A program made the position numbers and the translations under genes. The notes beneath the pieces were generated by a model. The model saw only the letters and a program-made list of their open reading frames with translations, was not told the origin of the DNA and ran no database searches. A DNA stretch of 64,000 nucleotides, taken from an uncultured bacterium (lineage in GTDB: Bacteria > Bacillota > Clostridia > Lachnospirales > Lachnospiraceae). This document shows, piece after piece, positions 55,588-64,000 of this stretch. The DNA lies in NCBI GenBank assembly GCA_947647735.1, contig CANSLJ010000018.1, positions 1-64,000 of the forward strand. Direction: 5' to 3'. Within the stretch, counting starts at the first letter, position 1. Every line of letters starts with the position of its first letter.

Positions 55588-56679
55588 TCAGAAACAGGCG
55601 CCTCTTGCCTCCACCGGAATCATTCTTTCCAGTCTGTGATCCCGGATCCCGTAAAGCCGGTCTGTCAGGTTCGGCAGAACGCAGGCATGATTGGGAATGA
55701 TCGCGATCTTGTCTCCGATCTCCAGCTTCAGACCCTCATCGCTCTCCAGAAAACCATGCTCTTCATTCAGCTTTGTGATCTTCAGATCCGGCCTGCCCAC
55801 CACATATCCATATCCCGTCTGGCCATGACCGCAGCCGTCTGTAGTCAATGTCTTACTCCCTGCGTCTATGATACCGTGGCGTTCATCCATTTTACACACA
55901 AGAGTGGCTACCGCCCTCAGGGCACACTCTTCCTCCGTGGCAAATCCTGTCACCAGAGTCATACGATCATTAAAAATATAATTACCGCAGCGGACTTCTG
56001 TAATTCCCTCCATCTCTTTACAACATCTGGAAGAGTAAGAATTGCCTCCGCTTAAAATATCCATGCAATAGCCATGCTCCTTCAAAAGACCGGCAGTTCC
56101 TGTCAATTCATCATGCTCTTTCCCGGCATATCGTCGAAAGCCTTCCATAGTATTTTCTTCATAGATCAACCCGTTATAATACATTAATCCGCAAATATGT
56201 ATTCCTGAAAGCCCCTTCACTTTCTCCGCAAAAGCTAAAGCCGCCTCAAAGGGAGGCACGCCTCCTCTGTGCAGTCCACCATCTATCTCGATCAGCACCT
56301 GCACAGGCCTGTCCATTGATCTGCCGACCTCGGAAAGCTGCCTGGCACCATACTCGCTGTTTATGATCGTAAGAACCTGCGCTCTCTGAAGCAGGCGGGC
56401 CAGACGCTCCATTTTATCCCTGCCGATCAACGGAAAGGCGATCAGGATATCCTTAATACCGTAATCCGCCATCACCTCCGCTTCACTCAGCCTGGCGCAA
56501 GTAATCCCTTTCGCCCCTGCTTCTATCTGCTGCCATGCAAAATAACTGCTTTTATGAGGTTTGATATGAGGCCGCATCGCTATACCATAGCGCCTTGTCT
56601 CATCCGCCATCCTTCTTAAATTGGCAGCCACCTGGTCCAGTTCCACCACCACCGCCGGTGTCGGGATAAAATCATACAT
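55588..56679 (-). CDS. D-threonine aldolase / D-serine dehydratase-like PLP enzyme
   Basis: The roughly 363-residue enzyme has the fold-type III (alanine racemase-like) barrel with the PLP Lys in MRPHIKPHKSSYFAW (about residue 39) and a C-terminal metal site suggested by the HxC motif in IIPNHACVLPN, as in eukaryotic D-serine dehydratase (DSD1) and D-threonine aldolase. It should break down a beta-hydroxy-D-amino acid to a keto acid and ammonia, or to glycine and an aldehyde. GGGGGGAT precedes the ATG at 56679. It is last in the operon, 36 bp after the M20 gene, which may provide its substrate. Confidence 0.85.
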   Translation of the reverse strand: MYDFIPTPAVVVELDQVAANLRRMADETRRYGIAMRPHIKPHKSSYFAWQQIEAGAKGITCARLSEAEVMADYGIKDILIAFPLIGRDKMERLARLLQRAQVLTIINSEYGARQLSEVGRSMDRPVQVLIEIDGGLHRGGVPPFEAALAFAEKVKGLSGIHICGLMYYNGLIYEENTMEGFRRYAGKEHDELTGTAGLLKEHGYCMDILSGGNSYSSRCCKEMEGITEVRCGNYIFNDRMTLVTGFATEEECALRAVATLVCKMDERHGIIDAGSKTLTTDGCGHGQTGYGYVVGRPDLKITKLNEEHGFLESDEGLKLEIGDKIAIIPNHACVLPNLTDRLYGIRDHRLERMIPVEARGACF

Positions 56680-56715
56680 AAAAATCCCCCCTTCCAACCC
56701 TGTTATCCATCCGGA

Positions 56716-57882
56716 TTAAAATTTTAATGTTAAAAATAATTCTATAAAAAGTTCAGCTCCCATATATAGCTGCTCCAACTCGACAAACTCATCGATCTTG
56801 TGGGCCTGTTCAATACTTCCCGGCCCCCATATGGCAACCGGGATACCCAGGCTCTCCTGTAACATTCCGGCTTCACAGGAAGCCTCAAAAGCCTGAAGCG
56901 CACTATCCATTCCTTTCGCCTCCAGCAGGCGGGTCACAGCACAGAGCGCCGGCAGCTTCCCGTCTGTTTTTCCCGGCGGGCAATAGGTGGTCACTTCCAT
57001 GAAGCAGCTGCAGCCCGATTTCCCCTGTACATCCTCCAGTATCTGTTCAAGCTGTTTCGTGCAGCTCTGTCTGTCCTCCCCAAAGATCAAACGCCGGTCG
57101 ATCCGAATCACCGCTTTGTCCGGCACCACGTTGACCTTGCTGCCTCCCTGTATCTGTGTTACATGAATAGAGGGACTGCCCAGATAAATCTGTGAAATTT
57201 TTTCCAGATCCCTCTGCAGCTTCCTGACCGCGTCGATCACATCCGCCGCCGCATATATGGCATTTTTCCCCAACTGAGCCTGTCCCGCATGGCAGCTTTT
57301 CCCCTGTATTGTCACCGTAAAAGCCATTACTCCCCGGTGTCCTACTGCCAACTGTAAGTTTGTGGGCTCCCCCACAATAACAAAGTCTGCCGCTTCCGGT
57401 GCTTCTAAATAATGCTTTAACCCCAGATTAGCGTTTTCCTCATCCACATCATAGACAAAAAGAAGGTCGCACTCCGGCTGTAAGTGATGATCTCTCATAT
57501 ACTCCGCGGCATACATAGCGCAGGCTATACTTCCCTTCATGTCACAGCTCCCTCTTCCGTATAGTCTGCCTCCGCGAATCCGGGGCTCCAGAGGAGCACT
57601 CTCCCAGAGTTTCACATCCCCGAGAGGAACTGTGTCAATATGTCCGCTGTACATTGTACAGTGCGTATTATCTCTCCCGGGAATCTTCGCAATGATATTG
57701 GCTCTGTCCTCATCACAGATCTGCTTTCTGGTTTCTATACCCAATTGTCCGTAAAACGTATCAATATAAGCTCCTACAACTCCCTCATGCCCCTGCATGG
57801 AATCGCTCTCAAGGCGAATTAAATCCTGCGCAATCTCCAAAAGCCGCCTTCTCTCCGATTCTGTTAATGTCAAACTTCTCAC
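56716..57882 (-). CDS. M20 family amidohydrolase/peptidase (ArgE/DapE type)
   Basis: The roughly 388-residue cytoplasmic metallohydrolase has the M20 motifs YSGHIDTVPLGD (metal His and Asp), GRGSCDMKGSIA (bridging Asp), VYDVDEENANLG (catalytic Glu) and IVGEPTN, with a lid domain containing HRGVMAFTVTIQGKSCHAG and a C-terminal metal His in EQAHKIDEFV. The family deacylates N-acyl amino acids or cleaves dipeptides. The GTG at 57882 is proposed as start because AGGA lies six bases upstream and it follows the fucosidase stop; an ATG at 57969 would overlap that gene by 65 bp. It lies between a fucosidase and a D-amino-acid enzyme. Confidence 0.83.
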   Translation of the reverse strand: MRSLTLTESERRRLLEIAQDLIRLESDSMQGHEGVVGAYIDTFYGQLGIETRKQICDEDRANIIAKIPGRDNTHCTMYSGHIDTVPLGDVKLWESAPLEPRIRGGRLYGRGSCDMKGSIACAMYAAEYMRDHHLQPECDLLFVYDVDEENANLGLKHYLEAPEAADFVIVGEPTNLQLAVGHRGVMAFTVTIQGKSCHAGQAQLGKNAIYAAADVIDAVRKLQRDLEKISQIYLGSPSIHVTQIQGGSKVNVVPDKAVIRIDRRLIFGEDRQSCTKQLEQILEDVQGKSGCSCFMEVTTYCPPGKTDGKLPALCAVTRLLEAKGMDSALQAFEASCEAGMLQESLGIPVAIWGPGSIEQAHKIDEFVELEQLYMGAELFIELFLTLKF

Positions 57883-57904
57883 CCCTGATCCTGCTTTCAC
57901 TTTT

Positions 57905-59263
57905 TTACTTCTCCGGGGAACTGTCGAATCCGCTTTTATCCCAACGGCCTCTCGCCCAATCTGCCACACGCAGAGGATCTCCCTCCCAGTTTCTCTGACG
58001 CCCCCAACTGTTGGTTGCCGGACGATCTTTACACCTCACGCGGATCACCGGGAACAGATCCATATCTCCAAAATTTTTCGGCATTGTTATGATCAGATCC
58101 TCCCCTGTCTTTACAAAGGACAACTTCTCCCCGGTGGAAAGAACTGCCACTTCCTCCACATCCGCCGTCAGATCCGCCAGCCTGAACTGCGGATTCCCAT
58201 CCCAGAAACGAAAGATCAGATACAGGTTATGGCCCTTCATCGTCTGATATCCATAGGTTATGGCCTCCGTCAGGGAACCCCCGTCGTTTCCATACACCGC
58301 CTCCCCGTTTTCAGACAGCCATTTCCCGATCCTCAGGCCCCTTTCTATAAATTCTTCCGGAAGTCTCCCGTCAGGCCCGGGCCCCACATTCATGATCAGG
58401 TTGCCCCCCGAGGACACACACCTGCACAAAGTATCCAAAAGTTCCTCCGCACTTTTCCACCTCTCTCCTGTGTGATACCCCCACCAGCGCCAGTAGGACA
58501 CCTGATTCGACTCCCACAATCGTTCTTCCGGGTTTACCAGATGCTCAGGTGTTCCAAAATCACCTTCATCCATTCCGCCGCCATGTTTTAAAAGCTGAGC
58601 CGGATCTGTATCAAATCCCAGGCGATTATTGATCAAAATCTCCGGCTGCCAGATTCGCATTTTTTCAATTAATTCACGGCTGCCCAGATCTGCCGCATTT
58701 CTCGGCCAGACACCGTCAAAGAAAAAATAGTCGATCTTCCCATAGCGGGTGCAGAGCTCCTCCACCTGACGGTGAATATAATGCTTCATATCCGCCCACC
58801 CCTGCGGACTTTTCTCCGGGCCTTCATAATAAGCCGGAACCCGCCAGTCGCACCAGGAGTAATAGAGCCCGACCTTCAACCCTCTCTCCCGCATGGCATC
58901 ACAATATTCCCGCACAAAATCCCTCCCGGGCCTCTGCTTCATACTGCTGTAATTGGTCGTGTCCGTATCCCACAGACAGTAGCCATCGTGATGCCTGGCG
59001 GTCAGACAGCCGTACCGAAAACCTGCCTGCACAAATATTTCAGCCCACTTCTTTGCGTCAAAACCATCCGGGTCCCAGGCCCTGGCTCTCCCCTCATATT
59101 CCTCCTGATCCAAATGCTCCCGGAATAAAACCTGTTCCCCCCGGCCCACCGCCGCATAGGGGCCCCAGTGAATAAATACACCGTATCGATCCTCCGGAAA
59201 CCATCTAAAATGCTCCGGAACATTTTTATTTAACTGATCGGAAACCCTCTGTTCATTATCCAT
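57905..59263 (-). CDS. alpha-L-fucosidase, GH29
   Basis: The 452-residue GH29 enzyme starts with the typical barrel sequence WFPEDRYGVFIHWGPYA, followed by LTARHHDGYCLWDT and the nucleophile motif IDYFFFDGVWPRN (Asp about residue 195). There is no signal peptide or lipobox, so the enzyme is expected in the cytoplasm, acting on a fucoside brought in by the adjacent ABC importer. The C-terminal 120 residues form the usual beta domain. GAGGT precedes the ATG. It is 71 bp after the permease gene in the same direction. Confidence 0.93.
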   Translation of the reverse strand: MDNEQRVSDQLNKNVPEHFRWFPEDRYGVFIHWGPYAAVGRGEQVLFREHLDQEEYEGRARAWDPDGFDAKKWAEIFVQAGFRYGCLTARHHDGYCLWDTDTTNYSSMKQRPGRDFVREYCDAMRERGLKVGLYYSWCDWRVPAYYEGPEKSPQGWADMKHYIHRQVEELCTRYGKIDYFFFDGVWPRNAADLGSRELIEKMRIWQPEILINNRLGFDTDPAQLLKHGGGMDEGDFGTPEHLVNPEERLWESNQVSYWRWWGYHTGERWKSAEELLDTLCRCVSSGGNLIMNVGPGPDGRLPEEFIERGLRIGKWLSENGEAVYGNDGGSLTEAITYGYQTMKGHNLYLIFRFWDGNPQFRLADLTADVEEVAVLSTGEKLSFVKTGEDLIITMPKNFGDMDLFPVIRVRCKDRPATNSWGRQRNWEGDPLRVADWARGRWDKSGFDSSPEK

Positions 59264-59334
59264 TTTTATACCTCTTCTCTGCTCCGCAGATATATTTTTC
59301 TTTTTTCCCTATGTATCGGAACCCGCCAGGCTGC

Positions 59335-60171
59335 CTAGCCCTTCACGGAACCTGCCGCCAGCCCCGCTTCTATCTGTTTTTGAAATATGATATATACCAC
59401 TATGATCGGCAGGACGGAAACACAGATGGCTGCAAACGTTCCGCCATAATTGATATCATACTCTGATTTAAAGGCCATAAGCGCGACCGACATGGTGGCC
59501 TTCCCTTTGTCATTGATCAGCAGCATGGAAAAGATCAGATCATTATATACTTTCAAAAACGTCATGATGGAAATGGTCGAAATCACCGGCTTCATCAACG
59601 GCAACAGTATTTGAAACAGAATGCGGAAATGCCCGCCGCCGTCCATCACCGCCGCCTCGTCCAGCTCCGTGCTGATCCCCTTCATATATCCGGTTGCCAG
59701 AAATACCGCCAGGGACAGATTTGTCGCCGCATAGACACATACAACGCCGATCAATGTGTTCCGCAGATTCAGCTGATTGATAATGGACGCCAGCGGAACC
59801 AGCATGGCATGTATGGGAAGCGCCATTCCCGCGATAAAAAACAGGAATATCGCCCGATAGCCTTTCACCCGGATCCTGTAAGCATAGGAGATCAGCAGCG
59901 CCATCAGGATGATCAACGCGATGGACAACACCGAATACACCAGTGAATTCCACATCCCCCGCAGCAATATCGTATTGTCCAGCGCATATACATAATTTTC
60001 CCCGGAAAAACGCTCCGGCAGAGAAAAGGGCGCCGCATAAATACTGGTATTGTTTTTGAAAGAACTCAGAACGGAAAACAACAGCGGGAATAGAGATATT
60101 CCTACCCAGATCAATGCAAAAAATACTTTCAATCCCTTTCCTGTCACTTTTTTGATCCTGTCTTGATTCAT
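59335..60171 (-). CDS. carbohydrate ABC transporter permease (MalG family)
   Basis: The 278-residue protein has six transmembrane segments and the EAA loop ELDEAAVMDGGGHFRILFQILLP split around residue 178, which contacts the ATPase. It is the second permease of a MalEFG-type (CUT1) importer. No ATPase gene is in the operon; CUT1 systems in Firmicutes commonly share an MsmK/MsmX-type ATPase encoded elsewhere. It overlaps the first permease gene by 4 bp. Confidence 0.93.
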   Translation of the reverse strand: MNQDRIKKVTGKGLKVFFALIWVGISLFPLLFSVLSSFKNNTSIYAAPFSLPERFSGENYVYALDNTILLRGMWNSLVYSVLSIALIILMALLISYAYRIRVKGYRAIFLFFIAGMALPIHAMLVPLASIINQLNLRNTLIGVVCVYAATNLSLAVFLATGYMKGISTELDEAAVMDGGGHFRILFQILLPLMKPVISTISIMTFLKVYNDLIFSMLLINDKGKATMSVALMAFKSEYDINYGGTFAAICVSVLPIIVVYIIFQKQIEAGLAAGSVKG

Positions 60172-61094
60172 ACTCTGCCTCCTGCTTCCGTTCTGCCTCT
60201 GTGCCTTCTGCCCTTTCTTTTCCCGGTCTCTTCCTTCTCATCCAGAAAAAAATTCAGCGTAAATGTGATCAACAATGACAGAAAGATGATAAATACACCG
60301 ATGGAGGACGCATACCCGAACCGGCTTGACAGAAAAGCCTGATCGTACATCAGCGTCGCCGGTACATCCGTAGCCGTGCCGGGGCCCCCGTCCGTCATAA
60401 CATATATGATATCAAACACCTTCACCGAACCTGCAATAGCACTGGTCAGAAATACCTTGAATGTCTCTTTCATATTCGGGATCGTGATATGTACGATCCG
60501 CTGCAGCGGGCCTGCCCCGTCCACGATAGCCGCCTCCACAATATCGGAAGGTACATTGGTGATCCCTGTGACAAAGATCAGCATATTACTGCCGATGTAC
60601 ATCCAGGAATTGACCAGCGCCACGATCCAGATCGCCATCTTCGTATCCCCGAGCCAGTCATGAGGAGAAATTCCAAAAAGTCCCAGAATCTCATTGACCG
60701 CTCCACCGTTGTAAGCCAGCATGAACATCCACATCATTCCTGTTGCCGCCATAGGCAGCAAAGTAGGAATGTAATAAGCTGTCCGCAGAAAGGAATTTAT
60801 CTTCGTCCGCCTTGATACCAACAGCGCCAGCAGGAAAGAGATCGGAAAGATCACCACCAGGCTGACCACCATAAAGACAACTGCATTGCCAAGCGAATGT
60901 CTGAAAACCGACTGCGAAAACAGTGTCACATAATTTTGAAAACCGATAAATACCTTTTTCACATTGGCCATTCCGTTCCATTTCATCATGGACAGATAGA
61001 CCGTATATACAATTGGATAGATAAAAAAGACGGAGTACACCAGAACGGGAAGCGCCAGAAGGGCTATCCCGATTCCCGCTTTTCTTTTTTTCAT
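60168..61094 (-). CDS. sugar ABC transporter permease (MalF family)
   Basis: The roughly 308-residue protein has an N-terminal hydrophobic start (GIGIALLALPVLVYSVFFIYP), six transmembrane segments in all and the EAA loop VEAAIVDGAGPLQRIVHI (about residue 206). It pairs with the MalG-type protein encoded downstream. The ATG at 61094 is preferred over 61121 for the CAGGAGGGA site. It follows the binding-protein gene by 35 bp. Confidence 0.93.
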   Translation of the reverse strand: MKKRKAGIGIALLALPVLVYSVFFIYPIVYTVYLSMMKWNGMANVKKVFIGFQNYVTLFSQSVFRHSLGNAVVFMVVSLVVIFPISFLLALLVSRRTKINSFLRTAYYIPTLLPMAATGMMWMFMLAYNGGAVNEILGLFGISPHDWLGDTKMAIWIVALVNSWMYIGSNMLIFVTGITNVPSDIVEAAIVDGAGPLQRIVHITIPNMKETFKVFLTSAIAGSVKVFDIIYVMTDGGPGTATDVPATLMYDQAFLSSRFGYASSIGVFIIFLSLLITFTLNFFLDEKEETGKRKGRRHRGRTEAGGRV

Positions 61095-61129
61095 GTCATT
61101 CCCTCCTGACTGCTTCCCCAAATGGTCAT

Positions 61130-62533
61130 TTATTCACCAAGACTCCGCGCATCTATGATCGTCTGAATAGTAGTGTCCACGGACTCTCCTGCCCACATTG
61201 CCTGAATCGCCGTTCTGGTATCATTTTCCAGGCCGGAAACCGTATCATATTCGGCAGGTTCGGTGATCATTCCTGCTGCCGTCTCCAGATTCGTCTTCAG
61301 ATCATTGGTAACAGAAGGCTGGTCCGCCATATCCGGCAGATCATTCAGCACACACACAAAGGCCCCGTAGGACAACTCATTTCGCTCTTCCATGTATTCC
61401 ATCTTTGTCACATACTTCAAAAGTTCAACCGCCGCCGCCTTCTCCGCATCCGTAGCGCTGGCTGCCACACTGAACGCGTCGCTGGAGCCGCCGTGCCACA
61501 TATCCTTATACTGAGGATACGCCTCATAATAAGGGAAATTCATCTCCACAACGGTGGAATTGTCTTCCATTTCATTCACGATCCTGCTGATAAAGGACGC
61601 ATTTCTGTAGATCATAGGAGACTGGCCTGTAAGAAACATCTGCGCCTCACCTTCGCCGTCCAGTGTTGTAATACTGTTACCCAGATATCCCTTATCTCCC
61701 CAGGTCTTCATGGTCGTCAGTACATCCCTGACCTCATCACAGTCGTAAGAAACCTCGCCGCTGGCAAGTTTTTTCACCAGATCTTCCCCTGTCCTCTTTG
61801 CCATCAGCAGCGTAAACAGATGTCCTCCACGGAATGTACTTTTATCGCCTACCGGCAACGGCACCACGCCTTTTGCCTGGAACGCTTCACAGGCGGCTTC
61901 CAGTTCTTCGATAGTGGAAGGCACCTCAATGCCATGCTCGTCAAACAACGCCGTATTGACAAACAGGGAATCCACATATGCCGCATAGGGAATCCCGTAC
62001 ACACCGTCCACGCTGTCAAAAGTCAGCATACTGAACATGGTGGAATTAAAGCTGTCATACCACTCGGCATCCGCCTGCAGATAAGCGGACAGATCCACCG
62101 CGATTCCATTTTCCACATAACTCTGCAGGTTCCCGCCGCCGTAGGTCATGAAGATCGTAGGCACATCATCTGTCGCCATATATGTTTTAAACATATTATT
62201 GTATTGTGTCTCGTCTGTGATGGACAGATCCTCCACTGTGATCTCCGGATATTCTTCCTGAAACGCTGCAACCGCTTTGCGGAACGTAGCCGCATTAACA
62301 TCCGTATCATCACCATATCTGGTCATCAAAGTAATAGTCGCAGCTTCCAGGGTTCCATCGCCTGCTTCATCATTTACTTCTGAAGGCGTATCCTGTGATT
62401 CTTCCGGCACACTCTCCTCCTGTGTGCTTTCCCCGCTGTCACCGGAAGCATCCGTATCCGACGTATTGCCGCAACCCGCTGTGGTAAGTACAAGAATGCC
62501 TGCCAACACAAGGGACATTAATCTCTTCTTCAT
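61130..62533 (-). CDS. ABC transporter extracellular solute-binding lipoprotein
   Basis: The roughly 467-residue protein has a lipoprotein signal (LVLAGILVLTTAGCG, Cys about residue 21), a Ser/Glu/Asp-rich linker and a type 1 extracellular solute-binding domain (ITLMTRYGDDTDVNAATFRKAV, VPTIFMTYGGGNLQSYV, SDAFSVAASATDAEKAAAVELLKYV). It is the first gene of the fucosidase operon and should determine which fucoside enters. GGAGGAATAG precedes the ATG at 62533. Confidence 0.93.
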   Translation of the reverse strand: MKKRLMSLVLAGILVLTTAGCGNTSDTDASGDSGESTQEESVPEESQDTPSEVNDEAGDGTLEAATITLMTRYGDDTDVNAATFRKAVAAFQEEYPEITVEDLSITDETQYNNMFKTYMATDDVPTIFMTYGGGNLQSYVENGIAVDLSAYLQADAEWYDSFNSTMFSMLTFDSVDGVYGIPYAAYVDSLFVNTALFDEHGIEVPSTIEELEAACEAFQAKGVVPLPVGDKSTFRGGHLFTLLMAKRTGEDLVKKLASGEVSYDCDEVRDVLTTMKTWGDKGYLGNSITTLDGEGEAQMFLTGQSPMIYRNASFISRIVNEMEDNSTVVEMNFPYYEAYPQYKDMWHGGSSDAFSVAASATDAEKAAAVELLKYVTKMEYMEERNELSYGAFVCVLNDLPDMADQPSVTNDLKTNLETAAGMITEPAEYDTVSGLENDTRTAIQAMWAGESVDTTIQTIIDARSLGE

Positions 62534-62582
62534 ATCTATTCCTCCTTCTCCTGATATCACATTTGTTCCTTTAGTTTCATGA

Positions 62583-62649
62583 GTTATCTACTAACCGGTA
62601 TCATGGATAACTTTCACTTAACTATACAGGAAAAAATGACGGATTTGAA
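62583..62649 (-). promoter_or_regulatory. promoter and dyad upstream of the fucosidase operon
   Basis: On the minus strand TTCAAA (62644-62649) and TATAGT (62621-62626) are spaced by 17 bp. Directly downstream, GTTATC-N17-GATAAC (62583-62611) encloses ACCGGT at its centre, in a position where a repressor could block transcription. The 249-bp divergent region shows no other clear element. Confidence 0.45.
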
Positions 62650-62782
62650 TGTAAAATTCTACAGCCCGCATGTCATTTTCACCAAACTTTTCACATTGCT
62701 TTTTCCCAAAATGCATGATACGATTAATTTGTTTCTTCTTGCGAAACCTATGATCAGCATTATGTACAGTAAGGTATTTATT

Positions 62783-64000
62783 ATGAAAATCTTTTCGACA
62801 GCCCGAAAAAAATATTTGTCCTCTTTTATGAATCAATCGATCAAGGCGAAAATTCTCAGCAGCATGCTGATTCTGTCTATCTGTATGATACTGGCTTATA
62901 TGCTGATCTCCATCACCTACTCCTACCAGAGCATACTGGACTCTTTTGTTCAATCTTCCCTGCAGGATCTCTCTTCCGCTCAGAACAATGCTGATAACCT
63001 GCTTTCCATTGTCGAGAATTACTCCATTATTCTCGCCACCGATAACACGATCCAGACAGCTCTGACATATGATTCCCCGCCGGAAGGCGCCGAGCTCTCC
63101 GTCAATGAGATCCTGATGCGCAATCAGATCAACAACATCATCGGCACCTTTCCCAGGATCAACGCTGTCCTGATCTGTGACGTCTGGGGGCACATCTATG
63201 ATTCCGGGGTTACCATCATCTCCCCCGCTGATACCTGGCAGGATCTGACTGACACAAAGGGCTGGAAAAACACTGCCCCTGCTCCCTACTCTATCTCTGT
63301 TATCGGAGGCTATACACGCCCGGATGTCATTTCCTATACCTGCACTGTCCTGAACTGGCGCAGCGGAGCCTTGTTGGGTTATCTGACTATTTTCGTGGAC
63401 GAATCCTATGTGCAGAGCCTCTATTCTCCCGAGGAAAATGATGATTACAATATGTTCCTGCTCTCCTATGATGATACGCTGCTCAGCACCAGCGGCGATG
63501 ACAAACTCTACGGCAAAGGCCCTGTTACGATCGACCAGCTGAGTCACAACACCAACTTTATATCTGACAAAAGCAATTACTATATTTACAAACAGTATCC
63601 TGCGCTGCAATGTTATTTTGTTAAGGAAATCTCAAAAGATGTGATACGAAATACGATCAACTATATGGAACTTTTTATGACGACCATCGGCACCGTTCTG
63701 ATCGCGGTGACTGTTTTTATTTCTATTTTGATCGCGCACCGTCTGACTCACGATATTTTCAGGCTGTCCAATGCCGCAGAACAGATCAAAAACGGCAACT
63801 GGGATGTCCGAATCGAGTGTTCCTCCCAGGATGAGATCGGCCGGCTTGCCCAGAAGTTCAATTCCATGATAGAGGAGATCAAATACACAACCGACCGGCT
63901 GATGGCAGAACAGCAATCCAAACGGGAGTATCAACTGGAGCTTTTAAATCAGCAGATCAATCCCCATTTCCTCTACAATACCCTGGACAATGTCTGCGCT
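62783..64000 (+). CDS. sensor histidine kinase, LytS/YesM type (3' end outside the window)
   Basis: An open frame continues to the window end without a stop (406 codons). It has an N-terminal helix (ILSSMLILSICMILAYMLIS), an extracellular Cache-like domain with IRDV-type neighbours replaced by AVLICDVWGHIYDSG, a second helix near residue 300 (TVLIAVTVFISILIAH), a HAMP linker (IKNGNWDVRIECSSQDEIGRL split) and the phosphoacceptor motif NQQINPHFLYNTLDNVCA at the end. The ATPase domain lies outside. ATGs at 62750 and 62762 are alternative starts. Divergent orientation from the fucosidase importer suggests it senses a signal that induces that operon. Confidence 0.88.
   Translation, partial: MKIFSTARKKYLSSFMNQSIKAKILSSMLILSICMILAYMLISITYSYQSILDSFVQSSLQDLSSAQNNADNLLSIVENYSIILATDNTIQTALTYDSPPEGAELSVNEILMRNQINNIIGTFPRINAVLICDVWGHIYDSGVTIISPADTWQDLTDTKGWKNTAPAPYSISVIGGYTRPDVISYTCTVLNWRSGALLGYLTIFVDESYVQSLYSPEENDDYNMFLLSYDDTLLSTSGDDKLYGKGPVTIDQLSHNTNFISDKSNYYIYKQYPALQCYFVKEISKDVIRNTINYMELFMTTIGTVLIAVTVFISILIAHRLTHDIFRLSNAAEQIKNGNWDVRIECSSQDEIGRLAQKFNSMIEEIKYTTDRLMAEQQSKREYQLELLNQQINPHFLYNTLDNVCA

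Noticed and set aside
62618-63610. Minus-strand open frame (330 codons) at the right end
   Set aside because: The plus strand encodes a sensor kinase with Cache, HAMP and His-box motifs through the same region up to the window end. The minus-strand translation has no recognisable features.

Overview
The window reads as a contiguous chromosomal segment of a gut-type Firmicute, most likely a member of the Lachnospiraceae (class Clostridia). This is inferred from a type III glutamine synthetase, an ireB-ruvX-DUF1292-rnjA-ylbF-trmR-U32 gene block, a DUF6465-type Lys/Ala-rich protein, CIRCE-controlled hrcA-grpE-dnaK-dnaJ, YesM/YesN-type sugar regulators and AGGAGG-type ribosome binding sites. There is no rRNA, CRISPR array, prophage or recognisable insertion sequence.

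Layout. The left edge holds the 5' part of a tRNA, probably tRNA-Gln, reading out of the window. Positions 179-9471 are a minus-strand housekeeping block: glnN, then a run of RNA and tRNA metabolism genes ending in mtaB. A small monocistronic HPr-like gene (9575-9805, plus strand) follows. Positions 9959-16225 carry thiI, a cysteine desulfurase, rsmE, prmA and an AlbA_2-type regulator. Positions 16403-18483 are a self-contained GntR/ABC operon with an evident operator. Positions 18797-23954 are the hrcA heat-shock operon.

Positions 24149-35303 form one sugar-sensing and uptake region on the minus strand: a YesN response regulator, a LytS/YesM-type kinase, a membrane-anchored sugar-binding protein, an MglB-like lipoprotein, the complete mglBAC galactose-type ABC importer and araA. 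The regulatory half resembles the XylFII-LytS-YesN xylose-sensing system described in Clostridium beijerinckii, but sits next to an mgl transporter and has an additional binding protein. Positions 35411-50873 are mixed: uppP, an aminotransferase, an orphan 7TM protein, glpK, plsC, a heterodimeric ABC exporter, an SGNH-like protein, an AAA/PD-(D/E)XK protein and a DUF4173/HTH/DUF2975 operon. Positions 51176-55570 on the plus strand hold an ABC-class ATPase, an acyl-CoA synthetase and a response regulator.

The right end (55588-62533, minus) is an ABC importer operon ending in a cytoplasmic GH29 alpha-L-fucosidase, an M20 deacylase/peptidase and a D-threonine-aldolase/D-serine-dehydratase-like enzyme. 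It is divergent from a sensor kinase gene cut off by the window end. The gene set suggests uptake of a fucosylated compound followed by cytoplasmic defucosylation, hydrolysis of an amide or ester, and breakdown of a D-hydroxy-amino acid. I do not recognise this as a described pathway.

The most unusual non-coding signal is a family of three intergenic elements (11182-11346, 18643-18776, 45005-45176). Each is bounded by long self-complementary arms (24 bp perfect in two copies). The arm sequences differ between copies while parts of the core are conserved, and one copy lies in the opposite orientation.
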